Of a stretch of 64,000 nucleotides of DNA, positions 52,185-61,246 are shown in pieces. The DNA lies in assembly GCF_001941625.1 (NCBI RefSeq), contig NZ_CP016076.1, positions 3,534,001 through 3,598,000 on the forward strand. Reading direction: 5' to 3'. A program made the translations under genes and the position numbers. The notes beneath the pieces were generated by a model. The model saw nothing but the letters and a program-made list of their open reading frames with translations, was not told where the DNA came from and did no database searches. Positions within the stretch are counted from its first letter, which is position 1. Each line of letters starts with the position of its first letter. The DNA comes from Actinoalloteichus fjordicus. GTDB lineage: Bacteria > Actinomycetota > Actinomycetes > Mycobacteriales > Pseudonocardiaceae.

Positions 52185-53617
52185 GCACGTCGACGGCTGC
52201 GACCGCCGGGGTTCTCGTGGAGTTGACGGCGCATCCGATGCAGCGGGCCGGCGCGTTCGCCTTGGCGGCGTTGGCCCGGAGAGATCATCCGCAGGAGGTC
52301 GGTGAGGATGAGTTCGGGGCGGTGTGGGCCTTGATGACCGACGATGCCGCTGCGGCGACACGGCGTCTGGACGCCAAGCAGCCGGGTGCGTTCCTGCTGG
52401 CGGCCAGCTACGGGCTGTGGCCGAACTGCAAGATGAACATCCCGAGCATGCGACGGCTGTCGGCCGAGCAGCGGGCCGAGGCGGTGGAGCAGTGGCGGGC
52501 GCCACGCGACCCGGATTGCCGGATCGATGCGGCCTGCGCTCTGTGTGGGCAGGCGGCGTGCGGGTTCTTCGGGAAGGTCGACGTGCCGCTGGCGATGTCG
52601 GTGGAGTACCGCAACACCACGGTGCCCGGGCACGCCGGGTTGGCGCTGTGTCGGGGATGCCTGGCCAGTTTCTATGCCCTGCCCTATGCCTGCTACTTCC
52701 AGGGAGGGCGGGCGGCGATCCTGCACAGCTGGGATGAGGCCTTCCTCGGCCCCGCGATCCGGGGCCAGGTGGTCGAGACGAGTCGGCGGATCGCGAGCAT
52801 GTCCACGGAGAAGCCTGCGAAGACGGCTTATGCCCGTGAGCAGGTGGCGTTGGAGCGGCTCCGTCGGTACTCGCATCCGGTGACGGCGGACGTGTCGCTG
52901 ATCGCGTTCACCAACAGCAACCAGGAGCAGGAGTTCAGCGAGTACCGGATCAGTCTGCCGCTGGCGATCTGGCTGCGGTCCACCGCCCGGCAGCCGGAGC
53001 GGAAGGCGGCATGGTCGGCGTTGGAGCGGGCCTGTCATTCCGAGCGGGTTGCCGGGTCTGCGGCGCTGGCCGGGCTGCTGGTCCGTCAGCCACATCGGAT
53101 CGTCGGGCGGGTGGCCCGATACATCTCGACGCGAACGGCCGACTCCCGAGGGTCGGAAGTCGGCGACGAGATCACCGGACTCGTGGAGTTGCTCCAGTCA
53201 TTCGTGAGAGAGGTTCAGCAAGTGAACGAGCAACAGCTTCAGGAGATCGTCGAAGTCGGAAACCGAGCTGCCGCCTTGATGACCGTGACGAAGAAGCAGG
53301 TGAACACCCTGGTGGTGGCTCACCGCAAGCCGAGCGATCTCCGCCGCTGGCTGCACCGCTGCACCGTGGACTGGCTGTTGGCACGTGAGAACCCGGCGCT
53401 GACCAGCATTACCGACACCAGCAAGCCGTTCATCTCACCCACCCAGTTGCGGTGGTTGTTCGAGTACGGCGACGAGGCGTGGCTGTTTCGGGACCTGCTG
53501 TTCACGGCCGTGCTGGCCGAACTGCAGCGCCGAGGTCACCAGCCCGATACCCAAGACCAGCAAGAGATCAAGGACGCCCTCGACGAGGACGTCACCGACA
53601 AGGAGGACGAGCAGTGA
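52181..53617 (+). CDS. cas8: Cas8 large subunit, subtype I-B (Cst1-type)
   Basis: 478 residues, the large Cascade subunit expected to recognise the PAM. The zinc-knuckle pairs CALCGQAACGFFG and LALCRGCLASFYALPYACYF (CxxC...CxxC) are typical of Cas8b1/Cst1. The C-terminal half is helical with an acidic tail (ALDEDVTDKEDEQ). Its position between cas6 and a DevR-type cas7 supports the call. ATGA and GTGA overlaps join it to both neighbours. Confidence 0.85.
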   Translation: MSTSTAATAGVLVELTAHPMQRAGAFALAALARRDHPQEVGEDEFGAVWALMTDDAAAATRRLDAKQPGAFLLAASYGLWPNCKMNIPSMRRLSAEQRAEAVEQWRAPRDPDCRIDAACALCGQAACGFFGKVDVPLAMSVEYRNTTVPGHAGLALCRGCLASFYALPYACYFQGGRAAILHSWDEAFLGPAIRGQVVETSRRIASMSTEKPAKTAYAREQVALERLRRYSHPVTADVSLIAFTNSNQEQEFSEYRISLPLAIWLRSTARQPERKAAWSALERACHSERVAGSAALAGLLVRQPHRIVGRVARYISTRTADSRGSEVGDEITGLVELLQSFVREVQQVNEQQLQEIVEVGNRAAALMTVTKKQVNTLVVAHRKPSDLRRWLHRCTVDWLLARENPALTSITDTSKPFISPTQLRWLFEYGDEAWLFRDLLFTAVLAELQRRGHQPDTQDQQEIKDALDEDVTDKEDEQ

Positions 53618-54636
53618 CGTATCTGGTGGGAACCCTGATCCTGGAGATCAAGGCAGGGGCGCCGAACAACGGCCGGGGCGAGGACAACGTCGCGAAGGTC
53701 AAGTCGACCCGCGTCGGGATGAAGACCTACCCGTATGTCTCCGCGCAGGCGCTGCGTCGCTGGTGGCGGGACTCGCTCCCGTCGAGCGAGGAGCGCGCTC
53801 CGGTGGTGCGCTCGGGCAAGGGGAAGAAGCAGCAGGCCTACACCGTGGGGCGGGGAGATCTGTACCTCGACGATGATCTGTTCGGCTACATGGTCGCGGT
53901 GGAGAAGAAGTCGTTCAACCGGGACACCGTGCTGGCGGTGGGCACGGCGATGTCGGTGGCACCACGGCAGATCACGCAGGACTTCGGCACGATGAGCCGG
54001 GGCTTCGAGGTCGGTGCCGATCCGGTGATCCATGAGCACGAGCACTACACCGGTGACCTGTCCAGCCCGCTGCTGCTGGATCTGCCGCGTATCGGGACCT
54101 TCCAGCTCCACGGCAAGGGCAACCGGCCGGACCTCGCCGAGGAGGTCGTCGAGGAGGTTCGCGCAGGCGGCATCGAGGAGGTCGACTTCCGGTTCGGCAC
54201 GGCGCTACGGCTGCCCATCGCGGAGCGGCGCAGGCGGGCGGCGGTGCTGTGGCGGACGCTGGCGGAGCTGCGGGGCGGTGCCAAGCAGTCGCTGCACTAT
54301 GGGGAGCGGTCTCCGGCGCTGGTCGTGCTCGCCCCGATCAAGGGCGGGAACAATCCCTTCACCCGGTTGATCGGCCACGATCTCGGTGCCACGGTGGTCG
54401 ACGTCGAGGTGCTGAAGGAGGAGATGGCGGCCTGGGCCGACGAGCTCGACGGCCCGGTGCTCATCGGCTGGGCCCCCGGCTATCTGCCCGATCAGCGTGC
54501 GCAGGCCCGCAGTGCTCTCGCGGAGCTGATCGCCGACGGACAGGTGGTCTTCGGTCACCCCCGAGTGATCCTGCGCGACCTTGCCGACTCGCTGACCAGC
54601 GGAGACCGCGACAGCTGGTTCGAGGATCCCTCGTGA
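53614..54636 (+). CDS. cas7: Cas7 backbone subunit (Cst2/DevR family)
   Basis: A 340-residue RAMP forming the Cascade backbone on the crRNA. TYLVGTLILEIKAGAPNNGR, GEDNVAKVKSTRVGMKTYPY and VSAQALRRWWRDSLP form the DevR N-terminus. LFGYMVAVEK and FGTMSRGFEVGADPVIHEHE continue the family pattern. The GTG at 53614 overlaps the cas8 stop by 4 bp. Confidence 0.9.
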   Translation: MTYLVGTLILEIKAGAPNNGRGEDNVAKVKSTRVGMKTYPYVSAQALRRWWRDSLPSSEERAPVVRSGKGKKQQAYTVGRGDLYLDDDLFGYMVAVEKKSFNRDTVLAVGTAMSVAPRQITQDFGTMSRGFEVGADPVIHEHEHYTGDLSSPLLLDLPRIGTFQLHGKGNRPDLAEEVVEEVRAGGIEEVDFRFGTALRLPIAERRRRAAVLWRTLAELRGGAKQSLHYGERSPALVVLAPIKGGNNPFTRLIGHDLGATVVDVEVLKEEMAAWADELDGPVLIGWAPGYLPDQRAQARSALAELIADGQVVFGHPRVILRDLADSLTSGDRDSWFEDPS

Positions 54637-55307
54637 GCATCCCGGCGCTGGAGGTGACCGTCGCTGCGCCGGTCGCCTCCTTCCGTAACCCGCTGTACCC
54701 CGGTATGCAGGTCGGTCTGCCGTGTCCACCGCCGTCCACCGTCGGGGGCCTGCTCGCCGCTGCGTCGGGCAGCTGGGCCCGAGTCCCGCAGCACACCCGG
54801 TTCGCCATGGCCTTCCACGTCGAGGCGGCGGGCAAGGACCTGGAGACCTTCCATCCCCTGGCCGAGGTCGGGGTGAAGACCACCCCGGTGCCCAAGGACC
54901 GCGACTACCTCTGGGGGACCGCCCTGACGCTGTGGCTGATCGAGGACCTCGACCTCTGGGCAGCGCGACTGCGGCGGCCCGTGTGGCCGTTGCACCTGGG
55001 GCGCAGTCAGGACCTCGCCTCGGTGCGAACCCGGCGTGTCGACCTGGACGAGGTCTGCGGTGAGCAGCGGCGCGCGGTGATCCTCGACCATCCTGAGGCC
55101 AGCGGAACCCGCCTGCGGCTGACCACGGCGGTCAGGGAGGACCGCAGCCACACCCGCTGGGACGACTACCGCTACGCCGACCCCCTGACCACCGAACACC
55201 AGTCCCCACCGGGCAACCGGCTCCCGGTCGGCTGGTCCACCGACACCGGTCAGGGCGTCGCCCTGCTGCCCGCGTTCCACCCCGCGCTGGTGGAGGCGCG
55301 CTCGTGA
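54633..55307 (+). CDS. cas5: Cas5 subunit (Cas5t)
   Basis: A 224-residue RAMP that holds the crRNA 5' handle. The start SIPALEVTVAAPVASFRNPL and LPCPPPSTVGGLLAAASGSW (the PPSTVxGLL motif) are diagnostic. KDRDYLWGTALTLWLIED and LHLGRSQDLASVRTRRVDL follow, the last being the usual LGRSQDLA block. It is joined to cas7 and cas3 by GTGA overlaps. Confidence 0.9.
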   Translation: MSIPALEVTVAAPVASFRNPLYPGMQVGLPCPPPSTVGGLLAAASGSWARVPQHTRFAMAFHVEAAGKDLETFHPLAEVGVKTTPVPKDRDYLWGTALTLWLIEDLDLWAARLRRPVWPLHLGRSQDLASVRTRRVDLDEVCGEQRRAVILDHPEASGTRLRLTTAVREDRSHTRWDDYRYADPLTTEHQSPPGNRLPVGWSTDTGQGVALLPAFHPALVEARS

Positions 55308-57733
55308 CCGACGGTCTCGACCACCTGTGGGCCAAGAGCCCCGACGAACACGATCCCGCCGCCGGCGGCGAGAGGCTCACCACCCACAGCGAACACACCC
55401 GTGCCGCCGTCCCGCTGATCCGGCGACGCGTCGGCCGGCTCCGCGCGCTGCCGGAGACGTGGTGGCCTGCCGCCGAGTTGGCCGCGCTACTCCACGACTG
55501 CGGCAAGTGCGACTGGGGATTCCAGTGCCAGGTACACCAGGGCGTGCCGTGGGGACAGCGCCACGAGGTCCTGTCGCTGGGCTTCGTGGGGCTGCTCGTC
55601 CCGGACTCTGCCGAGCGGGACCGGATCGCGGCAGCGGTGGTCACCCATCACCGGCCGCTGTTCGATCGGACCGGGGAGAGGCCCGTCGACTGGGCGATCC
55701 TGCCGATCAACCTCACCGACGACGAGCAGGCGTTGGGGCGGACGTTCACGGTCGCCGAGGACGAGGACACCCTGCGTCGGCTGCTCCGCTGGTACGCCGA
55801 CCAAGCGACGCGCCACGGCCTGGCGGTCGACACCTCCCGGGTGGAGACGGCCACCCGCGACGACGTTCGCGCGGCGACCCTCGACCTGCTGCAGCGGCTC
55901 GCGAAACGCTGGCGCCCGCTCAGCTTCGCCACCGCCGACGCCGACGACGGACTCGCCCACGTGCTGCTGCTGGGTGCGGTGACCTTCGCCGACCACATCG
56001 CCTCGGGTCACGGCGAGCTGCTGCTCACCGAGCCGCTGGCCGGCTACGGCGGCCGAGTCGCCGCCCGGCTCGCCGCCGCCGGACATCGCCTGGCCGAGCA
56101 TCAGGTCACCGCCGTGACGGTGTGGCACCTGCTCCTGGTGGCTCCCACCGGCAGCGGGAAGACCGAGGCCGGGCTGATGTGGGCGGAGAAAGCCTGGCAG
56201 GAGATCGCCGCCGACACCGGAGGCCGCCCGCGAGTGCTCTACCTCCTGCCGTTCCTGGCCTCGATCAGCGCGATGGTCCGCCGGCTCCGCGACGGCGATC
56301 ACCTCGCCGACGTCGGAGTCGTGCACTCCAAGGCGGGCACCTTCCACCTGCACGAGCTCACCACCGCCCGCACCGCCGACCAGCCCGGTCCGGGCGAGGA
56401 ACTGCTGCTGGAGGATGCCGCCATCGCACTGGACCACGTCCAGGCCAGTAAAGATCACCGTGAGCAGCTCCGCGTCACCACGCCCTACCAGCTGCTGCGA
56501 GCGGCGTTCCTCGGCGCCTCGGAATCCTCGACACTGCTGGACACCGCCAACAGCGTCTTCGTCTTCGACGAACTCCACGCCTACGAGCCCGACCGGCTCG
56601 GGATGATCCTGGCGATGATCGGACTCTGGGTCCACCGACTCGGCGGCCGGGTGGGCATCCTCAGCGCCACTCTGCCCCAACGATTCCGGAAGATCCTGCA
56701 CGACACCATCGGCGACACCCTGACCACCGTCGACGGATTCACCGCCGACGACCGACCCTTGCGTCACCGCCTGCGGATCAGCCAGGACCACCTCACCTCC
56801 GAAGCCTCCATCGCCCGCATCACCGAAGACCTGCGCGCCGGGCGGGCGACGCTGGTGGTCACCAACAACGTCGCCGACGCCCTCGAGCTCTACCAGCGGC
56901 TCGGCCCAATCGCCCACGAACAGGGCGACCCGGCGATGCTGCTGCACGCACGCTTCCGCAACGACCACCGCGCCGCGATCGAAGAACGGATCCTCCGATG
57001 CTTCGGTACGGGCACGCCGCAACGCCGAGGTCTCCTCGTGGCCACCCAGGTCGTCGAAGTCAGCCTGAACGTCGACTTCGACGTCCTGCACACCTCCGGC
57101 GCCACCCTGGAAGCCCTGCTCCAGCGCTTCGGCCGCGTCAACCGCCGCGGTGACCGAGAACCGGCACCGGTCTGGGTCTGCGCGCCGGACTACCGCACCC
57201 GGCGCGCACGCCGCGGCGGCGGCAGCGCCGAGGAACTCTGGGCCGACGGCGTCTACGCCGAACAACCCACGCGACTGGCCTGGCAACACCTCACCCCGCA
57301 CGACGGAGAGTGCATCGACGAGATCCACGCCCAACGCTGGCTCGACGCCGTCTACGACACCGACTGGGGACGCGACTGGGAACAGCTGGTCCGACGAGCA
57401 CAGCACCGCTTCACCAGTAGCTTCCTCGACTTCACCAGCCCCTTCGACAACCGCGATCACCTCAAGGACGACTTCTACGCGACCTTCGACGGCACCGAGG
57501 CCGTCCTCGCCGAGGACCTCCCGTCCTACCGAACCGAACGACGTCGAGGCAAGACCGGCGAAGGCCGCCTCCTGGCCTCCCGATTCCTCATCCCACTCCC
57601 CGACCACCTGCGATCCCGCAGCAAGTACGCCGCCCGCCTCGGCATCACCGTCATCAACGGCGACTACGACCCCGAACTCGGACTCAAAGGCATCCTCGAA
57701 GACCAGCGCTACCAACCCGGAGAGATCCTGTGA
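55304..57733 (+). CDS. cas3: Cas3 HD nuclease-helicase
   Basis: 809 residues, the effector nuclease. The HD domain has HSEHTRAAV and AALLHDCGKCDWGF (His64-Asp65), with HEVLSLGF following. The helicase has Walker A VAPTGSGKTEAGLM (about residue 278), motif II VFVFDELHAYEPDR (about 420), motif III ILSATLPQRF, and motif VI QRFGRVNRRGD. RGLLVATQVVEVSLNVDFDV is motif V. Both domains are on one chain and look intact. Confidence 0.95.
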   Translation: MTDGLDHLWAKSPDEHDPAAGGERLTTHSEHTRAAVPLIRRRVGRLRALPETWWPAAELAALLHDCGKCDWGFQCQVHQGVPWGQRHEVLSLGFVGLLVPDSAERDRIAAAVVTHHRPLFDRTGERPVDWAILPINLTDDEQALGRTFTVAEDEDTLRRLLRWYADQATRHGLAVDTSRVETATRDDVRAATLDLLQRLAKRWRPLSFATADADDGLAHVLLLGAVTFADHIASGHGELLLTEPLAGYGGRVAARLAAAGHRLAEHQVTAVTVWHLLLVAPTGSGKTEAGLMWAEKAWQEIAADTGGRPRVLYLLPFLASISAMVRRLRDGDHLADVGVVHSKAGTFHLHELTTARTADQPGPGEELLLEDAAIALDHVQASKDHREQLRVTTPYQLLRAAFLGASESSTLLDTANSVFVFDELHAYEPDRLGMILAMIGLWVHRLGGRVGILSATLPQRFRKILHDTIGDTLTTVDGFTADDRPLRHRLRISQDHLTSEASIARITEDLRAGRATLVVTNNVADALELYQRLGPIAHEQGDPAMLLHARFRNDHRAAIEERILRCFGTGTPQRRGLLVATQVVEVSLNVDFDVLHTSGATLEALLQRFGRVNRRGDREPAPVWVCAPDYRTRRARRGGGSAEELWADGVYAEQPTRLAWQHLTPHDGECIDEIHAQRWLDAVYDTDWGRDWEQLVRRAQHRFTSSFLDFTSPFDNRDHLKDDFYATFDGTEAVLAEDLPSYRTERRRGKTGEGRLLASRFLIPLPDHLRSRSKYAARLGITVINGDYDPELGLKGILEDQRYQPGEIL

Positions 57734-58227
57734 TCACCGCCGACGACGTGGGCGGCGTCCACGTCAAGTACCTGTACCACTGCCCACGCCAACTCTGGCT
57801 GTACGCCCGAGGATTCCGCCCCGAACACCTCAACGACGCCGTGCAACTCGGCACCGCCGTCCACGAACTGTCCTACTCCCGCTTCAGCCCCGTCGACCTC
57901 GGCGCCGCCACCCTGGACCACCTCGACAACCAGCTCTGGGTCCACGAGATCAAGCACTCCGCGAAGCGCCGGGAAGCCGACCGAGCCCAAGCCCGCCACT
58001 ACTGCCATCAACTCGTCCGCATCGGCGTCGACGTGCAAGGCGCCGTCCTGCACTACCGCAACCCGCGCAAGACCGAACGCTTCCCCTACACCGACGACGA
58101 ACACCAGAAAGCCACCGAGGACATCGACCGTGTCCTTGACATCGTCGCCCAGGCGGAATCCCCGCCCAAGCTCGGCCGGACCAGCTGCCGAGGGTGCAGC
58201 TACCTCGACTACTGCTGGAGTCAGTGA
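57730..58227 (+). CDS. cas4: Cas4 iron-sulfur exonuclease
   Basis: 165 residues. The cluster Cys are Cys18 (YHCPRQLWLY) and Cys153, Cys156, Cys162 (TSCRGCSYLDYC). The RecB-like core shows GTAVHELSY, VHEIKHSAKRREADRAQARH (E-x-K plus the Q/H motif) and HQLVRIGVDVQGAVLHY. Cas4 trims prespacers and selects the PAM with Cas1-Cas2. The GTG overlaps the cas3 stop. Confidence 0.92.
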   Translation: MITADDVGGVHVKYLYHCPRQLWLYARGFRPEHLNDAVQLGTAVHELSYSRFSPVDLGAATLDHLDNQLWVHEIKHSAKRREADRAQARHYCHQLVRIGVDVQGAVLHYRNPRKTERFPYTDDEHQKATEDIDRVLDIVAQAESPPKLGRTSCRGCSYLDYCWSQ

Positions 58228-59207
58228 TGCCCGCGACCTCTCGAACCTACTGGCTGACCACGCCCTGCCGCCTGCGCCGCCAAGACGACAGCATCCGCGT
58301 CGAACGCGACGGCCACCCACCCACGTTCCTGCCCATCGAGGACGTGCGCGACATCATCGCCGCCGCCGAGGTCGACCTCAACACCTCCATGATGAGCCTG
58401 CTCAACAAGCACCGCATCCAGATCCACATCCTCGGCTACTACGGCGACTACGCCGGATCGTTCCTACCCGCCGAGACCGCCGTCTCGGGAACCGTCGCCC
58501 TCAACCAGATGAGACTGGCCTCCGACGACGAACACGCCCTGCCCATCGCCCGAGCCCTCATCGACAACGCCGCCTTCAACATCCGCTGGGTCATCGACAG
58601 GAAACTGCTCACCCGCTCCTACGGCGTCCTCAAGGAATCCATCGCCGAGGCCACCACCCGGGAACAACTCATGGCCGCCGAAGGCAACTTCCGACGCAAC
58701 GCCTGGGAAGCCCTCGACACCAAACTGCCCGACTGGCTCCAACTCGACGGCCGCAGCCGCCGCCCACCCCGTAACGCAGGCAACGCCGTCATCAGCTACA
58801 TCAACGGAATCCTCTACGCCCGCATCCTCAGCGCACTACGCCTCACCCCGCTGCACACCGGCATCGCCTTCCTCCACGCCACCATGCAACGCCACCGACA
58901 CTCCCTCGCCCTCGACCTCGCCGAAGTCTTCAAACCCCTCTTCGCCGAACGCATCCTGATCCGCCTGGCCAACCGCCGCCAGCTCAAACCACAACACTTC
59001 GACATCAACACCAACCAGGCCATGCTCAGCGAATCCGGCCGGAAACTCATCGTGCAGACCGTGCGCGACGACCTCGCCGAAACCGTCAAACACCGAACCC
59101 TCGGCCGCAACGTCTCCTACGACGAACTCATCTACCTCGACGCCCTCGCGCTCACCCGCACCTGCCTCGAAGGCAGCACCTACGCACCGTTCCGCGTCTG
59201 GTGGTGA
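58227..59207 (+). CDS. cas1: Cas1 integrase, type I-B
   Basis: 326 residues. The metal triad is Glu152 (LMAAEGNFRRNAW), His217 (GIAFLHATMQRH) and Asp230 (SLALDLAEVFKPLFAER). RTYWLTTPCRLRRQDDSIRV starts the beta-rich N-terminal domain. The ATG at 58227 shares a base with the cas4 stop (TGATG). It is the spacer-insertion enzyme and is complete. Confidence 0.95.
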   Translation: MPATSRTYWLTTPCRLRRQDDSIRVERDGHPPTFLPIEDVRDIIAAAEVDLNTSMMSLLNKHRIQIHILGYYGDYAGSFLPAETAVSGTVALNQMRLASDDEHALPIARALIDNAAFNIRWVIDRKLLTRSYGVLKESIAEATTREQLMAAEGNFRRNAWEALDTKLPDWLQLDGRSRRPPRNAGNAVISYINGILYARILSALRLTPLHTGIAFLHATMQRHRHSLALDLAEVFKPLFAERILIRLANRRQLKPQHFDINTNQAMLSESGRKLIVQTVRDDLAETVKHRTLGRNVSYDELIYLDALALTRTCLEGSTYAPFRVWW

Positions 59208-59473
59208 CCATGTACACCATCCTGGTCTACGACACCGCCACCGAACGCAACGCCGCAGTCCTCCGCACCTGCCGAAAATACCTGCGACACCAACAACGCA
59301 GCGTCTTCGAAGGCGAACTCAGCACAGCACAGATGCACCGGCTCCGCACCGAACTCGAACAACGCATCGACCGCGCCTACGACCACATCCTCGTCTACAC
59401 CTTCCCACCCGGAACCGACCCCAGACGTCAATCCTGGGGACGCCCCGACGACCAACCACACGACATCCTCTGA
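59204..59473 (+). CDS. cas2: Cas2
   Basis: About 89 residues. MYTILVYDTATERNAAVLRT (strand with Asp) and CRKYLRHQQRSVFEGELSTA are the family core, and HILVYTFPPGTDPRRQSWGR closes the fold. GTG at 59204 overlaps the cas1 stop by 4 bp; ATG at 59210 gives the more usual N-terminus. It bridges two Cas1 dimers. It is the last operon gene, about 110 bp before array 2. Confidence 0.92.
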   Translation: MTMYTILVYDTATERNAAVLRTCRKYLRHQQRSVFEGELSTAQMHRLRTELEQRIDRAYDHILVYTFPPGTDPRRQSWGRPDDQPHDIL

Positions 59474-59585
59474 CCCCCACATTTCAGCGAAACCCCCGGG
59501 CCGGACGTCAAACCTCCGGTCCTCTGCAAAAACACCACCAAAAACCCGACTGGGAACGCCAGTGACCTGCGGCTTTACTCTCGGG
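59474..59585 (+). promoter_or_regulatory. leader of CRISPR array 2
   Basis: ACCTGCGGCTTTACTCTCGG next to repeat 1 matches the inverted array 1 leader in all but one base. The distal block TTCAGCGAAACCCCCGGGCC with ACGTCAAACC also recurs. It sets plus-strand transcription. TTTACT may be the -10 box. Confidence 0.8.
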
Positions 59586-60674
59586 GTCCTCATCTGCCCT
59601 AGGAGGGTTCGCAACCGATGATGCCGTCCTGCGGAAGCAACACCGGGGTGAGGGTCCTCATCTGCCCTAGGAGGGTTCGCAACCGAACCACTTGTACCTG
59701 ATCACCGAGGTCGACGCGGGTCCTCATCTGCCCTAGGAGGGTTCGCAACGAACGTGGCACACGCCCGGCCGCGATCCACGCGGCGGTCCTCATCTGCCCT
59801 AGGAGGGTTCGCAACGATGAGCGTCCTGCCTGGTCGGCGGGCGACCGGGTGGTCCTCATCTGCCCTAGGAGGGTTCGCAACCTGAGTGCCTGACACGATC
59901 TAGCGCATGGACGACTGGGGTCCTCATCTGCCCTAGGAGGGTTCGCAACTGGAGCCACCTCATGAGGCCGCTGCCGGGCGCGGTGGGTCCTCATCTGCCC
60001 TAGGAGGGTTCGCAACCGCCTTCCAGCTCACGCGACGAGGCGGTGTTCGTGCGGTCCTCATCTGCCCTAGGAGGGTTCGCAACCCGTCTTCATAGATTGA
60101 CGGTTGGATGGGCGCGGCGAGGTCCTCATCTGCCCTAGGAGGGTTCGCAACGGGACATCACCGCCGCGAACTGGGCCACTGTCGAGCGTCCTCATCTGCC
60201 CTAGGAGGGTTCGCAACCTGCCGGCGGTGCTGCTGCCTGGCCTCGGCGCGGTCCTCATCTGCCCTAGGAGGGTTCGCAACAAGTTGGCGGGCAGCCGCAC
60301 GACAGAACAGCCCGGGGTCCTCATCTGCCCTAGGAGGGTTCGCAACACGAGCACCCCGACGCGATCGAGGCCGATCTGCACCGTCCTCATCTGCCCTAGG
60401 AGGGTTCGCAACGCGGGGACGTCCTCGGGCGGGACGCCCACGGCGCGGTCCTCATCTGCCCTAGGAGGGTTCGCAACAGGTGCGCCGCGTCCACATGCAG
60501 CAGGCGTGCAAGTGTCCTCATCTGCCCTAGGAGGGTTCGCAACAAGGCGTGGCTGCGGGCGATGTGGGCGTTCGCGGCGTCCTCATCTGCCCTAGGAGGG
60601 TTCGCAACTGCTCCGGCCTGACCGCGTACGTCTCACCGGGGCCGGTCCTCATCTGCCCTAGGAGGGTTCGCACC
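59586..60674 (+). CRISPR. CRISPR array 2, 17 repeats, 16 spacers
   Basis: Seventeen 30-bp repeats starting GTCCTCATCTGCCCTAGGAG and ending GGTTCGCAAC, with spacers of about 36-38 bp. The last copy (60645-60674) ends CGCACC and is the degenerate distal end. The repeat differs from that of array 1 mainly in the hairpin loop and 5' part; both share the 3' GGGTTCGCAAC. CCCTAGGAGGG forms the hairpin. Confidence 0.97.
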
Positions 60675-61110
60675 ATGTACGGCGCCTACTCGGGTGACGT
60701 TCCGGCTGAGATCTTCATTCGCCCTCGAAGCTTCAAACATCCAACGGGAACATCCCTCGAGCGCGAGCCGGCCGAGCCGACCAAGACCCTTGGCCCTGTG
60801 AAAACAGGCTGCTCGAACTCAGCTCGCCACGACGCACCCGGCATCATGGCGACTCGCTGATCGTCTTCCAGAATCCGCGAGTTCCCGAACGGCCCGCCTG
60901 TGCCGCAACACGCGTTTACCAACCGAGGAACACCGATGCAATCGCCCGCCGCCAGGCGCCCGCTATCCGATGCGCGGATGGCGCCAGCGTGGCGACGGGA
61001 ACCCGCCGCAGCCCGTGCCGCAACGGCGCAACAAGAAGGAACAGGACCATCTGACCTGCGGCGGAACGAAAACCACCAGGTCGCGAACCAGGTCAACCAA
61101 CCTTGACACG
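60675..61110. other. gene-free stretch after array 2
   Basis: No supported gene. The frames crossing it are tRNA antisense or array read-through. Confidence 0.45.
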
Positions 61111-61147
61111 GTAGAGGTCACAGGTTCAATCCCTGTATCGCCCACCA
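61111..61147 (+). other. tRNA 3'-end fragment with CCA (attachment site)
   Basis: T-stem ACAGG, loop TTCAATC, T-stem CCTGT, acceptor strand ATCGCCC and ACCA are present, but no D-arm or anticodon arm lies upstream. It is the attachment scar of an element that uses a tRNA with a GGGCGAT acceptor. The tyrosine integrase gene ends 100 bp to the right. Confidence 0.72.
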
Positions 61148-61168
61148 GTTATATGCACTGGTCAGATG

Positions 61169-61199
61169 CCCCGTCGGTGTTCATCACCGGCGGGGTTTT
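61169..61199 (+). terminator. rho-independent terminator
   Basis: CCCCGTCGGTG pairs with CACCGGCGGGG (one G-T pair), followed by TTTT. It is placed as the original tRNA terminator. Confidence 0.75.
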
Positions 61200-61246
61200 C
61201 TGCGTTGGTGGGAGCATTGTGGGAGCAATGGATCGTGGCGTGATTC

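Noticed and set aside
55487-57715. 742-residue minus-strand open frame
   Set aside because: Antisense shadow of cas3, which has all HD and helicase motifs in the plus frame; high GC keeps shadows open.
59599-60595. Several repetitive frames on both strands
   Set aside because: Translations of CRISPR array 2.
60963-61145. Minus-strand frame starting GDTGIEPVTS
   Set aside because: Antisense of the tRNA 3' fragment at 61111-61147.
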